Source: Mactra quadrangularis
Taxonomy: Eukaryota; Mollusca; Bivalvia; Venerida; Mactridae
Direction of reading: 5' to 3'
NCBI GenBank assembly: GCA_025267735.1
Contig: CM046301.1
Coordinates: 60,841,872-60,905,871 of the forward strand
DNA: 64,000 nucleotides
The notes under the pieces were generated by a model. It ran no database searches, was not told where the DNA came from, and was given only the letters and a program-made list of their open reading frames with translations. The position numbers were made by a program, and so were the translations under genes. How positions within the stretch are numbered: the first letter of the stretch is position 1; the number at the start of each line of letters is the position of its first letter. Below, in pieces: positions 39,601 through 48,600 of the stretch.

Positions 39601-42600
39601 TCAAATAATCATGAAAATTAATTATCTAATTAGTCAATATAAGAATAATATCAGTATTTTTTTTTAAATGAAGAATTTACATAATTAAAATGTATGTCCA
39701 ATTTATATCGATTTTAACTTGTTCGACGAAGAACACCCACGTAATTAGTCAACATGACCCGATATTGCCAGAAGTTTGACAGCAGCGATTACCTTAAAAA
39801 CCTAGCTAGCTGAATAAAGCACACAGAGGAAGACTGAAATCTCGTATATACGAACCGTTTGTACAACGATGTCCACTGAAACCTTCATCACAAGTACAAG
39901 TAAACTTGGTAGCATCTTCAGAACAAGTTCCATGTACACATGGATTAGACGAGCAATAAGATACAGTTGTTGATGATGGTGCATTTGTTGTTGGCTTTGT
40001 GGATGTTTCTGTTGTGGCTACCATTGTATTAGAATTATTACAGTTTATATTACATAGATCATCTGTACAGCAACCCACGTGGCAAATACCATCTGAAAAA
40101 AAGAACATTGGTACTGACCTGACTTAAATTACCGTTTTATGCAAACTATTGCCGTCGTAAAATGACCATAACTTGTATTGACACGGCTTTTAACCAAAAA
40201 ATGCATGCGTCCATTAACTACAGTTTTAAGTAAAACAGAATCGTAATTGTGACAATGCTAGACTTTATTAATATTTACAAGTGACATCATTTCATATTTA
40301 TTTACTCTAATGACATTATATTGATATTTCAGATATTTCAGTAGTTTTACTAGTCATAAAACCATCCTTTAACCATCATTAGTACTAACTCAATGCTAGT
40401 ATCACTGCAATAAACAGTGCCTATCAAAAGTTTGGAGAAAAGTGAAATTTATTGAAAATTATAAATTGCATTCATAGTTTTTAATCATTACTTTTAATAC
40501 ATTTGGCATGGTTGGTGATGAAATTTGAACAATTTTTATGAAAGCATCACATATTAAGCTTCAGCAGCTGACTTTCTAAAGCCTCCAAAACAATGTTTAA
40601 TTTTTATTCTTTTATATTTCTTAAGCCTCTTACGTAGTCTCAACTATAGAAACCACGACAAATCAAAGCGCTAAAGGCAACGGAGTTGTTCGACATTAAA
40701 ACATGTTGTGCTTCGGTCCCTTTATGTGCTCAAAAATGTGAAAAATATGTAGAATAAGATTTCATTTCTTAAAACATAGACTGTAGAGCTTTCTTTGTAA
40801 GAAATCTTCAAAATGGTGCCATTTGATTTTGTTAACTGTACGTGAAAATCCAATTTTCATTGAATTATCCCAAAAAATGATAATCCAATGTTCAGGTAAA
40901 TCTACACTGTAATTTAGAAATTGATTACAATGCATACTCCTATAATTGCACACGCATAATAACCGTAGCGGAGTACAGAGAAATGAATGTTCATACAAAT
41001 TAATTGGATATGTTACTAATTTGTTACAGAACCAGAACCACCTGTATACATTCAATAGTGTCACACACGGTGTGGAAATCTACAACTTGAATTAATATTT
41101 ATTGCATTTAACTTATAATAAGTAATTATCAAGTAATGATAAGTGTTTTTGAATTTGCAACAGAACTTTTAAATTCAATCCATTACCATATCAGAGCTAT
41201 GATAAAAATACAACGTGGAACAATTTGATCAATAATCCTTATAATCAGTTTAAATTCCCCGTCCATTGATCTATATTAAAGTTCAACATAAACTAAATGG
41301 TCAGTACGATACTTGGTTTAGCATCATGGGTAAAAATATAAAGACCTGAAACCACTTGACAATTTCTACATGTACTGAATAAATGAAATATGTTGTTGTG
41401 ATTTTGCAATATGATATTTCTATCCATAAAAAGTAATGTACACGTTAAATAAAACTTTTATTCTGTTCATTTAATGTCAATGAGAAATTGGTTTTATTTT
41501 CTTTCAATCATGACAACAGACCTTTGAAAACGAAATTAGGATACGCTACGGATTGTATACTTATTGAGGTTTTAAAACACCTTTATCTATGGGTAGGTAT
41601 TCTTGTAGTTATTAGCCAGCATTTTTTTACAATTTTATCATCATGAATGAATAGTAAAAAAACCTTCAACGGTTTTATATTCATGTATACACCGCACTAC
41701 TTTCTGTGCGTTGTTGTCGTGCGATATGAATTAAGCGTCTGAGTCAAGATATGTTTTATCGTCAGTGTTTGGTTAAAAGTAATTTTTACAATCGTTATTA
41801 TCAAAACCTTTCTCAGTAATATAAACATGCTTAAAGAGTTGAATTCCTTCATGTACCTCAAAAACTAGATTTTGTAGTAAGCTTATTATAGTAATATATA
41901 AAAAATGTTTGAAAACTCTGTATATCATAGGTTTGATGAGTTGAGCCCCGTCGTGTACCAAACAAATGTAGAATCCGTTGAAGGTTGCTACACCGATTTC
42001 TCAAATTGGCGTATATATAGTTGTTCGACAAGCGAACAACTAAAAATAAAACAAAAATGCATTCCAGAGCTAAATGATATCAAATATTTGATAGAGGGTT
42101 TTTAGTAAGCCTAATTTTGGATCTTGTCTCCAAATGTTTGGTGGGTACTGTACGAGTACTATTTTACATATTAATTGCATAGATGGTCGTATGCTATCGG
42201 TTTCCGAATAACTGCACAATGCATGATACGTTTAAGTGTGATGTGCAGCTTGAAGCTGATAAAGTCAATGGAATTTAAAATATTCGTCAGACAAGAAGTA
42301 ATTAATAAAAATCAGCATACAAAACATTGAAGGATGAATTTGTAATATAAACTACTATCTCATTCGTGATGAATTCAGCCAATAACGGTCTAAATGTGGA
42401 AATACTAAGGTCAAAAATGTTGTCTCGTTCATATAGAAGATAGGTAGTTTGCTTGGTTTAATGACCTTAATGTTTCGTTATTTAGATAAAACACTTAGTT
42501 TAGCCATGGTCACTTGACAAGTAAAGGCATGCTCAACTTAATGTCAAACAATCCAAATTGGCTACTCGCCTACTTATAGCAAAACTGTTGCATAAGAAAT

Positions 42601-45600
42601 CAGCGATTACATAGATTTGACTCCATAAGGGGAGTAACGGTCACGTTTATGCACTATACAGATATAAAATCTTATTTTATGAAATGCAGCCAATAATGGC
42701 CAACTATAGTAAAACGTGAGAGGATGAAATGTAAATAAAACCACAACAATTACCTTTTCTTTGATTGTCAGTTAACTGGTTCAGCTCCTCTAAGCATTTC
42801 TGGTGTAAGAATAAAACAGGCTTAGTCTTATTACATAGAATAACAAGTTTACATTTTGACATATTGATTGAAAAAGCTATGTATCATGTATTACATTTAA
42901 AATAAATACCATCTTTTGTTTATGACTTGATAGACGGGCAGCAGCGATTCACTGGAGAGTCGATTTGATATTTTTCTTTCAATTTTATTCAAAACTAGCT
43001 TATAGTAATCTATAAAGCGCATGATATATTTATACAGTGCATTTTTTAAACTCTTGGAGCTGAAAACAGACTTTCATTGATAAACAAATCTTAACCTATT
43101 AACATTTATTTATTATATTTAACGCCGTTTCAACACAGTTTAGGTCATTTCACGTCGTCCAGCGCACCTAACCTAGCTTTCCAGGACCTTTGTTTGTAAC
43201 TAGTACTCACCTGCCCTTCCACAAGGCCGGAAGCATCTCTTTATTATCTAATCATTCGAGGAAAATTAATAATATTGTCTAATTTTCATGGAAGGGTATA
43301 GCCCCCGGTGGGATTCGTACCAATACTCCTCGGGACACGTGATTCCGAATCCCGGCGCGCTACCAATTGCGCTATCGACCCGGGAAAAATTATTAACATA
43401 AACTTTCTTCAAAAATCAGTAAAACAAATGACTTTACCACACTGATTTATTTATGACTAGTTTATCATTGTTATTAAAAGCCTTAAATCGTTGAATGACT
43501 TTTCTAAACAAGAATATAGGTCGGTATCGAAACGAAAATAGCGGGTTTAAAATCGGAAATTGAATTTAAAAAAAAAGAATCAATATTCAAGATCAGATAT
43601 GTTTTTGAATGTGATGTTCTCTTACAACCACCAATATGTTATATATATTAGAGTCCAAAAGTTTCTTTACACATGTATTAATTTCATAGTTTATTATATT
43701 TTTATTGCACAATTACAATTTATTGACCCATGTTTTTATATTTTATTGCATATTCATAATATATTAAAAAACATAAGTGACGGTTCGTGTTATACTGTTC
43801 ATAAGTTGTGAAACTGATAAAGACATCTAAGTATTATTATTCCAATACATCAAATATTAACACGTGTAAAGAAACTGTTGGACCCCCAGTGTATGTACTT
43901 ACTGTTTTCAGTTCACAACTAGTTTGGTATCTTTTAACATGAGTCACAGTGTTGTTGACCTCACGAATCACACAAACCTGATACAAAATAAAACATTTTA
44001 GTAAAACGTACTGTATCGAATATTATAACAGTTGGAATTAATGTTTGCGCCACCTACAGTTAATTGAAATTTAACGATTATTCAATAACGTGGTGAGAAG
44101 TTTTTGCACAAGTTAGTGTACTATAAGTCTATGTGCTTTTGTCTAAAAAAACTTCTGTTCTGTTTTGTTCTGTATGTCAATCCATTATGCTGTTTACAAG
44201 TACCTTATTTGTTATGTAATATCTTAGAACACTAAGAAACCCAAAATGATAGTGACATGTTTATGCCCTGATATAGTCAAAAGCTGCGAACGACAGAAAA
44301 TAATGAACAAACGTACCCGCTAATTTAAAGGTACTCATTCACAGATTTTGACTTAAACATCCACTTTTTCTGAAACTATCAAAATTGTTTGGAAGCATTT
44401 TTAAGCAGAAAGTAGTGTTCTGATAATGACAATTTTAGCTCAAATTGACATATAACTACAAATGATGATATTTCAAGCCTACTAGTAAAAATCTTCCACG
44501 TATGTCACGGAATAGACAGTTTAAGTGCATTTTTGTGGCTTTTATTGTGTATATTTCTTGCAATCTATAGGTCAGTTTTTCCTAAAAAATAAGGCTTTTT
44601 GACATAATGACAGACACTGAATGGCATATTAAAAATATCGAAAAATCTAAATCAAATCTGTGAACGAGTAACTTTTATATGTAACTACTAATACACTGGA
44701 ATGAAAGTTATACCTCATCTCGACCACACATTGTTATAAAATCACAATCATCGACAGTTTGCTGACTTGGACAATTATAACAAATTGATCCTCTTGATGT
44801 AGGATAACCTGTAAAACAGTTAGGCTAAACATAATACTTAATATGTATGCAGTAAACTTATGCAATAAGAACCACATTATAGACCAGTTCATTGTTATTG
44901 TTATGATGTCTATAAATAGTAACAAGGAGCTGATAAAGACTACAGGTAACCGTTTGCTGGTTGGCAAGAAATGATAGCGAGAAAATACAATGTAAACACA
45001 GTAATTTTAAAATTGCAATTACTAAGTCATTTTTCATCATACAATTTAGTATCTTATATCACTAGAAAGGTCTTGAAATTCATATTTTGAATACTTAAAA
45101 ATTATTTGTCAAACTGATGGAAAAAAAGATGTGTACTGGCATGACATTTTCTGTGATTCCATTAATGTCATCTCAATATCTAACTTAGATATTTAAATAA
45201 GACCGTACATAGATTTAGTGCATGTTATTGCAGTAAAATTTATTGTAGACTCACTACATGAAAACATATGTAAGACTTGAACTATTCTGTTTGCTAGTGT
45301 TGTTGTTAAAATCATCATTATTTGTACCAATAGACAGTTTGGCACAGACTGACAAATGGAGTATGAAAACATACCAGAAACGCCAACAATATAACGCACA
45401 GACATAAACACTGACAAGAGTCAAAATTAAAGATGTTTTAGATTTTTCAACTTTTGTTATAAAATACACCACACACAAATTGCCATATAACTACAAAAGT
45501 TAAAACTGTTTGACAAGTGACGAGCGTGGAAAAACGAATTGCCACCGAATATGCCACAATATAAGTTTCATATTCGGTAGAAATTTGTGAATATTCGACT

Positions 45601-48600
45601 GAATATATCTCACGTGTAACATATTCGGACCGAATATTCATCACGTGTCAAAAACGGTCTTACGCGGCGAAATGCAGGGTTCATGTGTTTGAAGTATTTA
45701 CAGTCGTATTCGCTACCGCCGTAAGCGTATCGCAACGAATGAGTAGTTAACTGGCAACGTGATTCACATTATTTCATCGAATAATTAGTCAGCAAATTGT
45801 GTCACGCACCTGTTTATCACAAATAACCAACAATAACATATACATATATATCATTCATTTCTGTATATGGGAAGGGAATTTCATTGGACAAACAGGTATG
45901 GAAGATCAAACTGAATTGGTTAAAGATAAAGGCAAAATTTGGCTTTGACACCTGCGCCCAAAAAATGTAATATCTACCTTGACTGTCGCAACCTTCACTA
46001 TTACAAAGGTCACCTTGACAACATTTTGAACATACAAGAATACTGTCTGACTGAATGTTATCATCTGCAGGGTCCGACTGTCCACATTGCTTTAATAGAG
46101 TAAAAAATGCTAAAATTAGGTAAAGAAATTGATGAGATAGCTTGTGATTATTGATGAATCGGCGCCTTATCGGATACGTCGGTGCTAAATCGGTGTTCGT
46201 TGGTTCCGTTCTAAGCAGGAAAAATCTACATATATTTGAAGGAAATAAAGTTATATTTTCCGTCATGGCGTGATGTATGCAAATTTGATTGCCGAAAGCA
46301 CGCTTTCAATCTGCTACTGACATCCTCGCCATAAATATAGCTTTGGGTTTGAAGTAAAGCTTTTTCCGAACGTAACAATATTTACAGACAAGACAATGAA
46401 TATGTACTCTACTCGTTGGTAACAACTGCCAAGCAACAACATATGCTATCAACCAAGGAGGGTCATAATTTGATAAATCATCCACTGTTATACACTCTTA
46501 TGCATATGTAAGCTACATTTCTGACATGTGCAATAATTGTAAATCTTTATTTATTTGAAGGAAATAAAGTTATATTTTCTGTCATGGCGTGATGTATGCA
46601 ATTTGGATTGCTAAAAGCACGCTTTCTATCTGTTACTGTCATCCTCGCCATAAATATAGCTTATATAATGTATGATTAATGTACCTTAATGTATCATTAT
46701 ACACTTACCAAAGTATCTCTACAGCCCATATTGTATCTAATATGTCCACCAACCGTAACATAAGATTCCAGAAAACATTGCTGTAACAGGACAAAAATGC
46801 TAGAGCTGTAACAATAGGGTAAACAATCGTATTGCAATAAAATTCACATTCTCGTACCCAAAGGATTTCAGGGATTTCGATCTAACTTGAGAAACTTGTT
46901 AGCCTCCAGATTCAAGAATGTATATTGCAATACCTTCACTGTTTTTGTTGTTGTCCTTAACGCAAGCAAACTAAAAATGAAATAATTCACGTGCTTCGTC
47001 TTAATTGGATCAACATAACAAAAGCATGTAGTATTTTCAAATGACATATACAAATGTCTGAATGATTTGTGTCAAATAATATACACAGTCAAGCTTGAGA
47101 TTACGGACACCTGTGGACAACGGACACATCAATTCCCCCCCCCCCCCCCATCAAAAATGCTCTTTAAATTACTTCTGGGCAGCGGACACCTGTCGTTTGC
47201 GGGCAGCGGATACCTGTCGTTTGCGGACAGTGGACACCTGTATTGCCTGCCAAATCCGTAATATTAAACCCAATGTTTGTTTGGTTTTGGTTCAACGCCG
47301 TCGCAACATATTGTATAGGTCATATAACGGTGGTCAGTCAAACTACTCACTTCTCCTGGAAAGGCTTAATCCCAAGATTTAGCTGTTCAGCTAAAACTAA
47401 GCGCGAACCTTCGTCAGTGACTGACAACTGTCTTACATAACTAAAAATCTTTGATAGGAGAGAGAATGGCCGTAGAAATAATTTCATGCCCAAGCTCAAT
47501 AAAAGTATGCCCCGCCCGGAAATTGAACCCACGACCCCTCAATCGTGCTGCCAACTGAGCTAGGTGGGGCGGCAAATGCACCAAAGCAACGGACACACAG
47601 ATGCTACCAATTTACTATTGGCACTTGTTAATCGAGGCGTCGATCTATAGAACTGGGCCCGGTTTTACGAACGCATTCCTATCTTAAATTTCTAGATTAA
47701 CCTTAAATTTGCTATTTTTAGCATTTTTAAGTTTAAGTGCGTTTCACAAACATTTTTCAATTTAATCCGTTCTTAAATAGTCTAAGTTATGAGAGAAAAT
47801 TTAATCGAGTGAATGGGTAGATTAAACCGAATGTAAACATTACTTAAATATAAACAAATGGTTAGCGTGCGTTTAGATGTATGCTTGACTGGCTCTAGAG
47901 TCCCTAAACGACCAGAATTCCGACGATGGGACACTTAGTGTGAATTAGGAAATATGTCGGAAGATAGTATATATCAGAGTTACAGATTTTCACCTGCTAC
48001 AATTTTTTTCATAGTTGAATTTATTCGTCTTCTCACGTATAAGACGGAGTATGACAGTTTCTGCACTACTTCAAGACTCAAGTGTTGGCGGAGTTGAGTT
48101 TCTGTAGTATTACTAGCAAATTAAAACGAATAAATGCTTTAATATCTAGATCGATCGTCTTTCTGCTAAGATTTTAGAGATGACACTCATTCCAACAGAT
48201 AATTGATTAACTAGTTTTATCAATTTCATTAATTCTAATTTTAATACACATTCGTCACCAAATCGCATCGTATTTTTTGTTAACGAGGCATGACTTATTA
48301 AGTATGCTAAATTCATTCGTTGTGTCTTTATTTAAGAATCATAGCATGTAGATTTTAACAAAAATTGTATTATGAACAGTTCAATATTTTCAAATGCTAG
48401 TAATGAAAGTCGAACCATTTAAAACATAGAAAATGTAAACGTTTCTAACCACCATATTCGTGCAAGACATGCCATACATTTTAAACACACTGTCCCGGCA
48501 AGCATTGGATGCAAAACCTATTGTACAAGACAGTAATAACATGTCAAGCATATTGACATCAATCGTCAAAAGCCATTTTAAGCAATATTCGATCTGTTTA

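Noticed and set aside
45817..46266. 149-codon frame as an independent small Ly6 gene
   Set aside because: Only the 112-nt segment 46089-45978 matches gene A exon 4; flanks are intron and lack the N-terminal half of the domain.
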